NCBI GenBank assembly: GCA_945871915.1
Contig: CAMBXO010000005.1
Location: 121,144-185,143, forward strand
Direction: 5' to 3'
DNA: 64,000 bases
Origin: Singulisphaera sp. GP187
Lineage (GTDB): Bacteria > Planctomycetota > Phycisphaerae > Phycisphaerales > SM1A02
The position numbers were made by a program, and so were the translations under genes. Shown piece by piece: positions 43,680 through 53,184 of this stretch. Below the pieces are notes generated by a model, which was not told the origin of the DNA, made no database searches, and worked only from the letters and a program-made list of their open reading frames with translations. Position 1 is the stretch's first letter; the number at the start of each line of letters is the position of its first letter.

Positions 43680-44261
43680 ATGCGAAGTGTGGAGGAAATT
43701 GAGGAGCAGATCCTTCTGCTTCAAAAAGAACGCAACGCCGCTCGCGCGGTCGCGACCGCGATTGCGTCGGTTCAGGACTACGCGTTTGTTGACTCCAATG
43801 GAAAGCCCGTCCGAATGTCTGCCTTGTTTGGCAGCCATGATGAGTTGCTGGTGATTCACAATATGGGAGAGCGATGCCAGTACTGCGCTCTCTGGGCAGA
43901 TGGGCTGAGTGCGTTTGTCACGCACATGCAGCGTCGCGCGGCGTTGGTGCTTGCGACTCCAGACTCACCAGAGTCGGCGCGAAAACAAATTGCCTTGCGA
44001 GGATGGAAGTTCCCGGTGATCTGCGATCGTGAATCCACCTTTGCCGCGGACATGGGATTTGAGGCGCCGTCCAAGGGAGATTTTCCGAGTCGCCTTCCGG
44101 GTGTCAGCGCATTTCACAAGGAAAACGATGGAACAATCGCACGGACGGGTGCAGAGAGCTTCGGACCCGGCGATGGATTCTGTTCCATCTGGAATCTCTT
44201 TCCACTCTTGAAGGGTGGCGAGAAAGAGTGGAAGCCGATTCCGCCGCAGACGATTTCGTAG
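43680..44261 (+). CDS. DUF899 family thioredoxin-like protein
   Basis: The 193-residue product has the thioredoxin-fold pattern of DUF899: YAFVDSNGKPVRMSALFG, ELLVIHNMGERCQYCALWAD with the C-x-x-C site, and the C-terminal SAFHKENDGTIARTGAESFG followed by FCSIWNLFPLLKGG. The CQYC pair could be redox active. Members are poorly characterised; some are annotated as AhpC-like. An N-terminal coiled segment (EEIEEQILLLQKERNAARA) is usual for the group. It converges on hutU with only three bases between stops. Confidence 0.82.
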   Translation: MRSVEEIEEQILLLQKERNAARAVATAIASVQDYAFVDSNGKPVRMSALFGSHDELLVIHNMGERCQYCALWADGLSAFVTHMQRRAALVLATPDSPESARKQIALRGWKFPVICDRESTFAADMGFEAPSKGDFPSRLPGVSAFHKENDGTIARTGAESFGPGDGFCSIWNLFPLLKGGEKEWKPIPPQTIS

Positions 44262-44264
44262 CGA

Positions 44265-45929
44265 TCACTCCATCGGAATTTTCACGCCCATCCGAATTGC
44301 GCACTCTTTGGCTAACTCGTATCCCGCATCGGCGTGACGAAACACGCCCATCATGGGATCGTTGGTGAGGACGCGATCCAATTGTTGTGCAGCCTGCGGC
44401 GTTCCGTCGGCTACAACAACTTGTCCGGCGTGTTGACTAAAGCCAATCCCCACGCCGCCGCCGTGATGAAAGCTGGTCCAACTGGCGCCGCTGGCAATAT
44501 TCACAGCAAAGTTCAGCAGCGGCCAATCACTCACCGCATCCGAACCATCCATCATGGACTCGGTCTCGCGGTTGGGGCTGGCAACGCTTCCGCAATCCAA
44601 ATGATCGCGGCCAATCACAATCGGCGCCTTCACTTCGGCTTGAGCCACCATTTCATTGAATCGCAGTCCAGCCTTGGCGCGCTCACCAAGACCGAGCCAG
44701 CAAATTCGAGCAGGCAATCCCTGAAACGCAACGCGATCGCCCGCCATGCGGAGCCACCTTGCAAGTGAAGTGTCCTCGGGAAATAATTTCAGAATCGCTT
44801 CATCGGTAGCGCGAATGTCGGCGGCATCACCCGAAAGGGCGACCCATCGAAACGGACCGCGTCCCATGCAAAATTGTGGCCGGATGTACGCAGGCACAAA
44901 CCCGGGGAAAGAAAATGCCTCCTGAAAGCCGTGGTCAAACGCCCGCTGTCGAATGTTGTTTCCATAATCAAACACCTTGGACCCCGCTCGCTGCAGGTCG
45001 ACCATGAAACGCACATGTCGCTCCATGGATGCCGTACTGCGCCGCTGATATTCCGCAGGATCACTTCCGCGTAACACATCGGCTTCATGCACCGTCATGC
45101 CGTGCGGGTAGTAACCGTGTAGCGGGTCGTGTGCACTGGTCTGATCGGTCACCGTTTCTGGAATCACCTGTCGCTTCAGAAGCCGATCGAGAAGATCCAC
45201 CGCATTCGCGACGACGCCAACGCTGACAGCCTGCTTGGATTTCTTCAATTCAATCGCGCGGTCAATCGCTTGATCCAGATCGGTATAGATCTCGTCGAGG
45301 TAGCGATCTCGCTTGCGTTTCTCCAAACGATCCATGCACATTTCAGCCATCAGGCAGGTGCCTTCATTCATGGTGATGGCCAGCGGCTGGGCACCGCCCA
45401 TGCCTCCGCAACCCGCGGTGACATGCAGGGTTCCCTTGAGTGATCCGCCAAAGTGTTGTCTGGCGCACTCTGCATAGGTTTCGTAGGTGCCTTGCAAGAT
45501 GCCTTGCGTGCCAATGTAAATCCAACTGCCAGCCGTCATTTGTCCAAACATCATGAGTCCTTGTGCGACCAATTCATCAAAGTGAGTTTGAGTGGCCCAG
45601 TGGGGGACTAAATTTGAATTGGCAATCAACACGCGCGGTGCTTGAGCGTGCGTGCGCACAATGCCGACGGGCTTTCCGCTTTGGATCAAGAGCGTTTCAT
45701 CAACACCCAAAGACTTGAGCGAAGCGATGATCGCATCAAAGCATTCCCAATTGCGGGCGGCTTGCCCGCGTCCGCCGTACACCACCAAATCCTGCGGCCG
45801 CTCCGCAACCTCTGGATCGAGATTGTTCATCAACATCCGCATGGCGGCTTCGGCGGCCCACGTCTTGCAGGTTCGTTGCCCACCTCGCGGGGCGCGAATG
45901 ATTCGAGAACCGTGTGCTGCGTGCGGCAT
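44265..45929 (-). CDS. hutU: Urocanate hydratase
   Basis: Second enzyme of histidine degradation, converting urocanate to imidazolonepropionate with tightly bound NAD. The 554 residues match family length, with [54 protein letters not shown] and [15 protein letters not shown]; the cysteine C410 coincides with the active-site cysteine reported for the Pseudomonas enzyme. An internal ATG at about residue 30 could be an alternative start. hutH lies just upstream on the same strand; hutI and hutG are not in the window. Confidence 0.96.
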   Translation of the reverse strand: MPHAAHGSRIIRAPRGGQRTCKTWAAEAAMRMLMNNLDPEVAERPQDLVVYGGRGQAARNWECFDAIIASLKSLGVDETLLIQSGKPVGIVRTHAQAPRVLIANSNLVPHWATQTHFDELVAQGLMMFGQMTAGSWIYIGTQGILQGTYETYAECARQHFGGSLKGTLHVTAGCGGMGGAQPLAITMNEGTCLMAEMCMDRLEKRKRDRYLDEIYTDLDQAIDRAIELKKSKQAVSVGVVANAVDLLDRLLKRQVIPETVTDQTSAHDPLHGYYPHGMTVHEADVLRGSDPAEYQRRSTASMERHVRFMVDLQRAGSKVFDYGNNIRQRAFDHGFQEAFSFPGFVPAYIRPQFCMGRGPFRWVALSGDAADIRATDEAILKLFPEDTSLARWLRMAGDRVAFQGLPARICWLGLGERAKAGLRFNEMVAQAEVKAPIVIGRDHLDCGSVASPNRETESMMDGSDAVSDWPLLNFAVNIASGASWTSFHHGGGVGIGFSQHAGQVVVADGTPQAAQQLDRVLTNDPMMGVFRHADAGYELAKECAIRMGVKIPME

Positions 45930-45998
45930 GCGTGCACTTTATCCGACCGCACACCACGGATCGAAACGGTTGCGAGTGCCGTTGTACTTTTCGATGCC

Positions 45999-47525
45999 TT
46001 AGAGACCGAACGTCAGCCCATCACACCCTAGAGATCCTGCGGAAATGGCTTGCGAAATGGTTTGAATATCCGTGGCCGGACTTCGATCGTGTGTCAAGGG
46101 TTTCACCAATTTTCTCAGCATGGCATGCATCCGCTCAATGCCATTGCCCGATCGCCTCGGTCGATGCGACTCAATCGCCTGAGCCATCACCATCCATTCA
46201 ATAGCCACCACGTCTCGAAGCAGCCGCACCCCTCGATCCAGTTGCCAACCAGCAAGTGGGCCGAAACTGTTGTAATCCTCAATGCCCCCGCAGGTGGAGA
46301 CATTGCCCACGCTTGCCGGATGCGCAAGCGATTGCAATTCATTCACGCACGCTGCAGCGGCATACTGAACAATCATGAGACCACTTTCCAGCCCCGGATT
46401 CCCGGCCAGATGTGGCTTCACCGGATTGACTGTGTCGTGCCCGCTGAGCAACCAATAGGAGCGCCGCTCACTGATGCCCGCAATGTGGCACAGGGCAATT
46501 GCCGAACAATCCATGGCGATCGCCAGAGGCATGCCATGAAAATTGCCGCCACTCACAATTTCGAAACCGCCGGACGCCGCCGCAACCACCAGCGGATTGT
46601 CGGTCACCGCACCGAGTTCACGCTCGATCACCTGGCGTTGTGCATGCAATTGATCGATGGCCGCGCCGAGCACTTGCGGCGCACAGCGAAGCGAGTAGGG
46701 ATCCTGAACGCGCGGATCGTTGTCCCGATGGGATGGAAGAATCTGCGAGCCAGCAAGAAGTTCTCGCATGCATTTGGCTACGGCCATCTGCCCCGGTTGG
46801 CCACGAGCAGCATGAATGCGAGCGTCGAGCGGTGCCTCGCTGGCCATGCATGCATCAATGCTCATCGCCGCCACACCCACAGCGGCGGCAAGAACAGGTT
46901 GCAACTCGGCAAACGCCAAGGCTCCACGCGCGGCCATCAGGTGCGTTCCATTCAGAAGAGCAAGGCCTTCCTTCGCCTCGAACTCAATGGGAGCAAGACC
47001 GGCGGCTTTCAACGCCGTCACCGCATCCACTTGCTCACCGCCGTGCCACACCATTCCCTCTCCAAGAAGAACCATGCTCGCATGTGCAAGCGGTGCAAGA
47101 TCGCCGCTGGCGCCCACGCTTCCACGCTCCGGCACAACGGGAATGATCTGGTGATTGAGCAAGTCCAGCAGTCGCTCAACAACCAGCACTCGCACGCCGC
47201 TGTGTCCGCGTGCCAAACTTGCGGCAAGCAAGAACAGCATGGCCCGCACAACCGGCTTCGGAAGCGGGTCGCCAACACCGGCAGCATGTGAAAGCACAAG
47301 ATTTTTTTGTAGGTCCCGCAGCGCATCCGGTCGAACGCGAACATGCGAAAGCGAACCAAACCCGGTATTCACGCCATACACCGGCGTGTCGCCTGCAGCG
47401 ACTTTGCTTACCGCACCGTGCGCGGCGGCAAGCAGTTCGCGAGCCTTGGGTCCAAGAGTCACTTGGGCACCATCGACGGCCACGCGACGGACATCTTCAA
47501 TCGTGAGTGGCCCGCCATCAATCAT
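45999..47525 (-). CDS. hutH: Histidine ammonia-lyase
   Basis: Deaminates histidine to urocanate. From ATG 47525 the product has 508 residues, the family norm. GSVGASGDLAPLAH supplies the Ala-Ser-Gly triad (residues 139-141) that cyclises to the MIO cofactor; VYGVNTGFGSL, NPLVVAAASGGFEIVSGGNF and NVSTCGGIEDYNSFGPLA are further family blocks. The frame is open to 47672, with ATG 47546 as another option, but the fold starts at 47525. It precedes hutU by about 70 bases on the same strand and is divergent from a membrane protein gene. Confidence 0.95.
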   Translation of the reverse strand: MIDGGPLTIEDVRRVAVDGAQVTLGPKARELLAAAHGAVSKVAAGDTPVYGVNTGFGSLSHVRVRPDALRDLQKNLVLSHAAGVGDPLPKPVVRAMLFLLAASLARGHSGVRVLVVERLLDLLNHQIIPVVPERGSVGASGDLAPLAHASMVLLGEGMVWHGGEQVDAVTALKAAGLAPIEFEAKEGLALLNGTHLMAARGALAFAELQPVLAAAVGVAAMSIDACMASEAPLDARIHAARGQPGQMAVAKCMRELLAGSQILPSHRDNDPRVQDPYSLRCAPQVLGAAIDQLHAQRQVIERELGAVTDNPLVVAAASGGFEIVSGGNFHGMPLAIAMDCSAIALCHIAGISERRSYWLLSGHDTVNPVKPHLAGNPGLESGLMIVQYAAAACVNELQSLAHPASVGNVSTCGGIEDYNSFGPLAGWQLDRGVRLLRDVVAIEWMVMAQAIESHRPRRSGNGIERMHAMLRKLVKPLTHDRSPATDIQTISQAISAGSLGCDGLTFGL

Positions 47526-47652
47526 GAAGGAGTTGCCGCGGTGCATGCGCTGCAAGATAGCTTGCAACTGGCAACGGGCGAGCCGCTCCATGCCAGCACG
47601 ATTGCAACTCTGCATCGTGGGGCCGCACGACAGGTTGCACCTGCGCACAGAA

Positions 47653-48495
47653 ATGACCATCATCCATGCCATGGATCATGGATGGCCCCGTTCGATCGTG
47701 ACGGCATTAGGAATTCTCACCTGCGGCTTGTTGGGCCTGCTTGCCGCAACATTTCCAATGAGCGCGTTTGGAGTGGTGCCCCCAGCATTGATCGATGCAG
47801 CGAGTCTTCCACCGGCGATCATTGGAACATTTCTGTGCCTGAGCGTGGCCGCCGTACTTGCTTTGTCACTTGCCAAACCAATCAATGCGGCCGTGTCGCT
47901 TTTTGCATTTGGCTTTGGCGTGGCCACATTTGCCATGCGAACCGGAACCGTGAGCGACGCGGTGTTTCAGAATGGAAACTTTCGATGGCTCGGTGCGGAA
48001 ACGCTCGCGTGGGGATTGATCGCCGCGTCGATGGCCATTGCCGCGTTTCGCGTTGGCGGACCGCTTCCAGATGTTCCAGTGCCTGACAGCGAGCAGACTT
48101 TCATGCAAGGACTGCTTCGCAAAAAATCGTTGCTCATGCTTCTCTCGGGCATTGCTGCGCCGGCGGTGATTGCATTGACCTTGATCGGCCAAGGGAAAGG
48201 ACAGTCGATTGGTGCATGCACTCTTGCAGGCGTCGTTGTGGCCGTGGCGGCACGGCTCTTTGCACCTCGCGAACAACCCATCTTTCTGTTTGCCGCACCG
48301 GCCATCGTGATTGGACTCACGCAGATTGTGCTGTCCGGTCAAGCCATCTCAACTTTGGATAGTTCATTTGCCATGGCAACCCTGTCGCCCATTCTCTGCG
48401 CTATGCCGGCGGATGTCGCTGCCGGTTCTTTGTGCGGTGTGGCCATTGGACTTGGTTGGTCCAAGGGGTTGGTCAAGCCCGCAGCCGAAGAGTAA
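47653..48495 (+). CDS. Polytopic membrane protein of unknown function
   Basis: From ATG 47653 the 280-residue product is almost wholly hydrophobic, with about seven predicted membrane segments (for example VTALGILTCGLLGLLAATF, IIGTFLCLSVAAVLALSL and AGVVVAVAARLF). Short loops carry few charges; the longest (about 138-155) has a VPVPDSEQTFMQGLLRKK segment. I do not recognise the family. It is followed 31 bases later by a PfkB-type kinase and appears to start the operon ending in murQ. Confidence 0.7.
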   Translation: MTIIHAMDHGWPRSIVTALGILTCGLLGLLAATFPMSAFGVVPPALIDAASLPPAIIGTFLCLSVAAVLALSLAKPINAAVSLFAFGFGVATFAMRTGTVSDAVFQNGNFRWLGAETLAWGLIAASMAIAAFRVGGPLPDVPVPDSEQTFMQGLLRKKSLLMLLSGIAAPAVIALTLIGQGKGQSIGACTLAGVVVAVAARLFAPREQPIFLFAAPAIVIGLTQIVLSGQAISTLDSSFAMATLSPILCAMPADVAAGSLCGVAIGLGWSKGLVKPAAEE

Positions 48496-48526
48496 TTCGC
48501 CGCCGCGGATCGTTACACTCGCTTGC

Positions 48527-49441
48527 ATGTCTCTCATTGTTACCGGCACGATTGGCATTGACACGCTGCACGCTCCCACAGGCAGTGCAGAGGGCGTGCT
48601 CGGTGGCAGTTGCAGTTACTTTGCTGCAGCCGCCAGTTTTCTTTCACCGGTGCGATTGGTGGGCGCGGTGGGGGGCGATTTTCCTGCGGAGCATGCCGAG
48701 TTGCTCGCATCATTTAAGGGCGTGTGTCTGAAGGGTCTCGACCGCCGCCCATCGAGCCGAACGTTTGCATGGGGTGGCCGGTATCTCGATGACATGAATC
48801 GCCGAGAGACGCTCTTTACCGAACTCGGTGTTCTTGAAGAGGCTCCGCCGAAAGTTCCCGCGGCCTATCACGACAGTCAATATGTCTTTCTTGGAAACAC
48901 CCATCCGTCTGTGCAAATGGATTTGCTCCATCAATTTCCGCATCGAAGTCTTGCTGTGTGCGACACCATGGATTTGTGGATCAATATCGCTCGGCCTGAA
49001 TTGCTGGCCCTGTTCAAAGAAGTCGATGGTGTGGTGCTCAACGATCAGGAAGCGATGCAACTCACGGAGTCTCGCAATGCCATCACGGCGGGCCGAGGCA
49101 TTCTGGATCTTGGCCCTCGCTTTGTGGTGGTGAAAAAGGGAGAGCATGGCGCGGTGCTGATTCATCGCGATGGCGTCGCCACCATTCCCGCTTTTCCTGC
49201 GGATGCATCGCAGGTGATCGATCCAACCGGTGCCGGCGATACTTTTGCGGGCGGCTTGATGGCGCATGTCGCGCGAACTGGTTCCAGCGATCTTGCAACG
49301 GTGCAGCAAGGCATGGCGTGGGGCACAGTGATGGCCAGTTTCACCATTGAAGCTTTCGGGCTCGAGCGATTGCGTCGGCTTGATCTTCACCAGATCAATG
49401 AACGCATGAAACTTTTTCGCACGGCGGCAAAGGTCGGATGA
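48527..49441 (+). CDS. PfkB-family carbohydrate kinase
   Basis: A 304-residue ribokinase-type enzyme. The N terminus (VTGTIGIDTLHAPTGSAEGV and GGSCSYFAAAASFL) binds the sugar, VVLNDQEAMQLT is the mid-region motif and IDPTGAGDTFAGGLMAHVA is the second signature with the catalytic aspartate of GAGD. The frame is open upstream into the previous gene but the kinase begins at ATG 48527. The substrate cannot be read from sequence; adenosine, ribose or another sugar are all possible. The stop overlaps the next start as ATGA. Confidence 0.88.
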   Translation: MSLIVTGTIGIDTLHAPTGSAEGVLGGSCSYFAAAASFLSPVRLVGAVGGDFPAEHAELLASFKGVCLKGLDRRPSSRTFAWGGRYLDDMNRRETLFTELGVLEEAPPKVPAAYHDSQYVFLGNTHPSVQMDLLHQFPHRSLAVCDTMDLWINIARPELLALFKEVDGVVLNDQEAMQLTESRNAITAGRGILDLGPRFVVVKKGEHGAVLIHRDGVATIPAFPADASQVIDPTGAGDTFAGGLMAHVARTGSSDLATVQQGMAWGTVMASFTIEAFGLERLRRLDLHQINERMKLFRTAAKVG

Positions 49442-51594
49442 ATCGGGCTCGGTTCAGGTGTCTCGCTGCGTGGGTCTGTGGAGTGTCCATGTGTGTCGGG
49501 GCGTTTCACGGACGTGAAGCATGGGCCGCTGACCGATTTGACAATCTTCCGCAGGCACAGCGAGTTCAATCCTTGCAAGCGGAATTGCGGAAGTTGGGTC
49601 ACGAGGGGCGCGTCTCCGCGGTTCGCTGGGAGCCACATAGTGTTCTATTCAATCGAAATTCGGAGTGGTTTAAAGTAAGTCTCGATGGTGGCGAACCGTC
49701 CAGTGTTCCTGAACCTGATGGTGCAACGCCGCCACGGGTTGAGCCAATGGATCCGCCAGCAGGTCGAGCCAAGCAACGCACGCGCGTGACAAGTCCCGAT
49801 GGAAAATTTCGCGCCGTGCATCGAGATGGCGGCGTGTACGTGGAGGAGGTTTCAACCGAAGTTGAAAAAGTGGTCAAGGCTGCGTCGCTCAGCGAACCGG
49901 GCGTTGAGTATGGAACGGCCGACTGGGTGTATGGTGAGGAACTTGAACAGAACGATGCAATGTGGTGGAGCCCTGATGGCCGCTTTCTTGCTTTCTATGT
50001 CTTTGATCATTCTCGAGTGCCGACCTATGAACTTCCCAAGGGTTGGGACAAACTTCGCACGCACAGTGCGCCACGCAGTTATCCAAAGGCCGGCGACTCC
50101 AATGCAGTCGTGGGTTTGTTGATCTTCGATCGCCAGCGTGGCACTTTGGCAACTGTGGATGTTGGCGACAACCCGCAGGATTACATCTATGGGGTTCAGT
50201 TCACGCCAACCGGATCGGGCCTTCTGTTTCATCGCACCAATCGAAGGCAGGATCGCCTGCAGATTCTTCTGGCGGATCCACAGAGTGGTCAAACGCGTGT
50301 GATCGTGGATGCATCTGAAGCGACCTTCCATGAGAACCGCCCGCTGATGAAATTCCTTTCAGATGGTGACCGATTTCTCTGGGGCACTGAGAAAAACGGC
50401 TATCGAAATCTGGAACTGAGAAGCCTTTCAAATCCGGAGTCAGTTGTCGTGCTCACGCAACATGCATTTCCCGTGCACGAAGTGGTGCGTGTGGACGAGC
50501 CGAGTGGCGTCGTCTGGTATTCGGCATTCAGCGCACCCACGCCAATGTTGCCGCAATTGCATCGAGTGGGCTTGGACGGCCGAGGTGACCAACGCATTAC
50601 ATCGATCGAGCGAGGCTGGTCCAAGTTTGAGTTGTCTCCGGATGGAACGCGCCTGATCGCGCGAGGCGAAACGCCAAGTAATCCGCCGATCACGCAGTTG
50701 TTTGCCGTGAATGGCACGCCGCATGTGCTGGCCACGCTGGCGCAGAGTGATCAAAAAATTCTGGATGATTCGCATCTTCCGCCGCCCGAACTCTTTACCT
50801 GTCTTGCTGCCGATGGAACCACGCCGCTGTGGGGAACCCTGTTCTTTCCGCCGGAGTTTGATCCCACCAAGCGTTATCCATTGGTGATTGATGTCTACGG
50901 CGGCCCGCACTCGCAAGCGGTGACTGGGCGGTTTGATCCGGGGCCTGCTGAGCGGGCATTTGGTGTCGTCATGGCCAAAATTGACAATCGCGGAACAGCG
51001 GGGCGGGGGAAAGCCTTTGAATCTGCGACCTACATGAAACTCGGTGGCCCCGATGCGGACGATCAGGCTGCAGCGGTGCGTGCCCTGTGCGACCGCGCGT
51101 ACATCGACGGAAAGCATGTGGGCATCTTTGGCCACTCCTACGGTGGAACCATGGCGGCCACGTGTGCGCTTCGTTACCCCCAACTGTTTTGTGCCGCGGT
51201 GGCGGGGGCGCCGGTGACCGACTGGAAAAATTACGACACCATCTACACCGAGCGATGGATGCGAACTCCAGAGGAAAATCCTGCGGGCTATGAAGCCGCA
51301 TGTCTTCCCTGCCAGGCCAAGGAATTCAACACCGGTCTGCTCTTACTTCATGGACTTGAAGATGACAATGTGCATCCATCCAACACCATGCAACTGGCCA
51401 AGGCGTTGCAAGATGCCGATATCCCATTTGAAATGGTCATCTTTCCAACCAGTGGCCACGGCATTCACTCGCCTGCCTATCGAAGTGCCAAGTGGAGTTT
51501 CCTGCTTGATCGACTTGGTGTGACCGCTCATTCGGCCGCGGATTCCCCTTCCACACAGGAAGGCGACGCCACGGCAGTGAAAGCAAATCCATGA
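49438..51594 (+). CDS. Dipeptidyl peptidase IV-like S9 family serine peptidase
   Basis: The 718-residue product has a signal peptide (cleavage probably near AWA at 28-30), a beta-propeller domain (about 60-440) with the DWVYGEELEQND loop resembling the substrate-binding glutamate loop of DPP-IV, and an alpha/beta-hydrolase domain. The catalytic triad is visible: S567 in GHSYGG, D642 in EDDNVHP and H674 in SGHGIHS. DPP-IV enzymes release X-Pro dipeptides. It is periplasmic or secreted, and translationally coupled on both sides to the kinase and murQ. Confidence 0.9.
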   Translation: MNRARFRCLAAWVCGVSMCVGAFHGREAWAADRFDNLPQAQRVQSLQAELRKLGHEGRVSAVRWEPHSVLFNRNSEWFKVSLDGGEPSSVPEPDGATPPRVEPMDPPAGRAKQRTRVTSPDGKFRAVHRDGGVYVEEVSTEVEKVVKAASLSEPGVEYGTADWVYGEELEQNDAMWWSPDGRFLAFYVFDHSRVPTYELPKGWDKLRTHSAPRSYPKAGDSNAVVGLLIFDRQRGTLATVDVGDNPQDYIYGVQFTPTGSGLLFHRTNRRQDRLQILLADPQSGQTRVIVDASEATFHENRPLMKFLSDGDRFLWGTEKNGYRNLELRSLSNPESVVVLTQHAFPVHEVVRVDEPSGVVWYSAFSAPTPMLPQLHRVGLDGRGDQRITSIERGWSKFELSPDGTRLIARGETPSNPPITQLFAVNGTPHVLATLAQSDQKILDDSHLPPPELFTCLAADGTTPLWGTLFFPPEFDPTKRYPLVIDVYGGPHSQAVTGRFDPGPAERAFGVVMAKIDNRGTAGRGKAFESATYMKLGGPDADDQAAAVRALCDRAYIDGKHVGIFGHSYGGTMAATCALRYPQLFCAAVAGAPVTDWKNYDTIYTERWMRTPEENPAGYEAACLPCQAKEFNTGLLLLHGLEDDNVHPSNTMQLAKALQDADIPFEMVIFPTSGHGIHSPAYRSAKWSFLLDRLGVTAHSAADSPSTQEGDATAVKANP

Positions 51595-52508
51595 ATCGCG
51601 TGCCTCCTGATCGCTCGCATGTGCGCACCGAGCACGAACATGAAGCGTCCGCAGATTTGGATCGCTTGGATGCGACGCAGATGGTGCGCTTGATGGCCAA
51701 GGATCACCAGCACGTGCTTGATGCGATCCACATGGCTGCAGATGAAATTGGTGCGTTGGTTGAAGACTTGGTGGAACGATTTCGCAAAGGCGGACGGCTG
51801 GTGTACGCCGGTGCTGGAACCAGCGGTCGGCTTGGTGTGCTCGACGCAAGCGAATGCCCGCCCACTTTTCAGAGCGATCCGAATCAAGTCATCGGACTCA
51901 TCGCCGGTGGCGATGGCTCACTTCGTCGCAGCAGCGAGGGGCGCGAAGATGAACCGGACGGAGCGGCGGCGGACCTCAACGCCCTTGGATTGAAGGAAGG
52001 CGACACGCTTCTTGGCATTGCAGCGGGTGGAACAACGCCGTGGGTACTCGGGGCCATTCGCCTTGCAAAAGAACGCGGGGCCGCCACGGCCATGCTGGTG
52101 TGTTCGCCGCGTGCGTGTCCTTCTCATTGCGATCGGTTGATTGTTCTGGACACCGGGCCTGAAATTCTGATTGGAAGCACGCGCCTCAAGGCGGGTTCGG
52201 CAACCAAGTTGGCGCTCAACGCCATCACCACAGCTCTTTTTGTTCGACTCGGCAAAACGCATGGGCCATGGATGGTGGATCTTGCTGCCACCAACGACAA
52301 ACTCGTCGACCGGGCTCTCCGCACGCTGATGAAATTCTGCCCATCGCTCGACCGAGTCGCCGCGATGGAGGCCTTGCAGCACGCGGGTCAGCAACTCAAA
52401 GTCGCCATCGTGATGCAGCGAAAAGGCGTTGATCTCGAACAGGCCGCGCGATTGCTGCAGGCCGCGCACGGCTCACTTCGCAGCGTCATTGGCTCAATTC
52501 AGAAATAA
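51591..52508 (+). CDS. murQ: N-acetylmuramic acid 6-phosphate etherase
   Basis: Cleaves the lactyl ether of MurNAc-6-phosphate in cell-wall recycling, giving GlcNAc-6-phosphate. The 305-residue SIS-domain protein has AGAGTSGRLGVLDASECPP with E88, the SSEGREDEPDGAA loop with E116, IAAGGTTPWVLGAI and GSTRLKAGSATKLALN. The N terminus reads TEHEHEASADLDRLD where other members have TE-x-x-N-x-x-S. The ATG overlaps the peptidase stop. No MurNAc transporter or AnmK is adjacent, though the upstream kinase could fill a related role. Confidence 0.94.
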   Translation: MNRVPPDRSHVRTEHEHEASADLDRLDATQMVRLMAKDHQHVLDAIHMAADEIGALVEDLVERFRKGGRLVYAGAGTSGRLGVLDASECPPTFQSDPNQVIGLIAGGDGSLRRSSEGREDEPDGAAADLNALGLKEGDTLLGIAAGGTTPWVLGAIRLAKERGAATAMLVCSPRACPSHCDRLIVLDTGPEILIGSTRLKAGSATKLALNAITTALFVRLGKTHGPWMVDLAATNDKLVDRALRTLMKFCPSLDRVAAMEALQHAGQQLKVAIVMQRKGVDLEQAARLLQAAHGSLRSVIGSIQK

Positions 52509-52519
52509 GTTCACCAATC

Positions 52520-52564
52520 CAAAACGAACGCGGCCCCGCCGAAGCAGGGCCGCGAGTCGTTTTG
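52520..52564. terminator. Bidirectional terminator between murQ and the HU gene
   Basis: CAAAACGA plus CGCGGCCC (52520-52536) pairs with GGGCCGCG plus TCGTTTTG (52547-52564), interrupted by a small bulge, around a ten-base loop. The AAAA and TTTT flanks give a U-run on either strand, fitting termination of both converging genes. Confidence 0.85.
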
Positions 52565-52582
52565 AGTCAGACGTGAGCAGTC

Positions 52583-52930
52583 TCAGATCTGGCTGTTCAG
52601 TGCACGCAGAGCGCGAGCGCGAACCTTGCGGCTGGCTGGCTTTGCCTTGATCATGATCTCTTCGCCGGTGAAGGGATTGCGTCCCTTGCGGGCAGAGGTC
52701 GCTGGCTTCTTCACAGTCTTGAACTTCACAAGACCATTCAGGTTGAACTCGCCGCAGCCCTTGCTGAGGTCGGTCACCATGATCGAAGTCAGGGTGTCGA
52801 ACACTTCCTTCACTTTGCTGTTCTTCAGCTCGGTGTAGGCAGCGATCGTCTTATAGGTGTCACCCTTGCTGCGGCGCTTGTTTGCTGGGCTGGTCTTAAA
52901 CGTCTTCTTCTTTGCGGCTGTTTTTGCCAT
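52583..52930 (-). CDS. HU/IHF-family DNA-binding protein with basic N-terminal extension
   Basis: From ATG 52930 with AAAGGA upstream, the product has 115 residues. About 25 Lys-rich residues (AKTAAKKKTFKTSPANKRRS) precede a DNABII fold with IMVTDLSKGCGEFNLNGLVK, and the DNA-binding arm GRNPFTGEEIMIKAKPAS. HU monomers are normally about 90 residues; the histone-like tail could widen DNA contact. The GRNP motif is that of HU/IHF. It is preceded by a 254-base gap (52931-53184) that contains a likely promoter and a small CCGCCT-CCCC-AGGCGG hairpin. Confidence 0.88.
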   Translation of the reverse strand: MAKTAAKKKTFKTSPANKRRSKGDTYKTIAAYTELKNSKVKEVFDTLTSIMVTDLSKGCGEFNLNGLVKFKTVKKPATSARKGRNPFTGEEIMIKAKPASRKVRARALRALNSQI

Positions 52931-53026
52931 GGTGGGGAATCCTTTCCAATTTGGTTTTGTCGAGTGGCTTTCGCCGTACGACTGTTTTTGCGTGTTCTTC
53001 CGCCTCCCCAGGCGGTTGAAGGACCC

Positions 53027-53055
53027 ACTGTATCGCCTTTGATTTTCCCTCTCAA
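53027..53055 (-). promoter_or_regulatory. Sigma70-type promoter for the HU-like gene
   Basis: On the minus strand TTGAGA (53055-53050) is separated by 17 bases from TACAGT (53032-53027). Both match the housekeeping hexamers at four or five of six positions with ideal spacing, about 100 bases upstream of the start at 52930. Confidence 0.45.
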
Positions 53056-53184
53056 TAGGGTGAGGGCATAAAAATGACTGTTTTTCCCTGCACAATTGAA
53101 CGAAACTCGGCAAAACCGCTCAAAAACCCTGCAAAATCAGCCGTTTCACCCCTTGACGAATGCCGCAAACCTTGCTTTGGGTTT

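Noticed and set aside
51343..51849. 168-codon open frame on the minus strand over the peptidase/murQ junction
   Set aside because: Both plus-strand genes are well supported; the antisense product lacks any motif.
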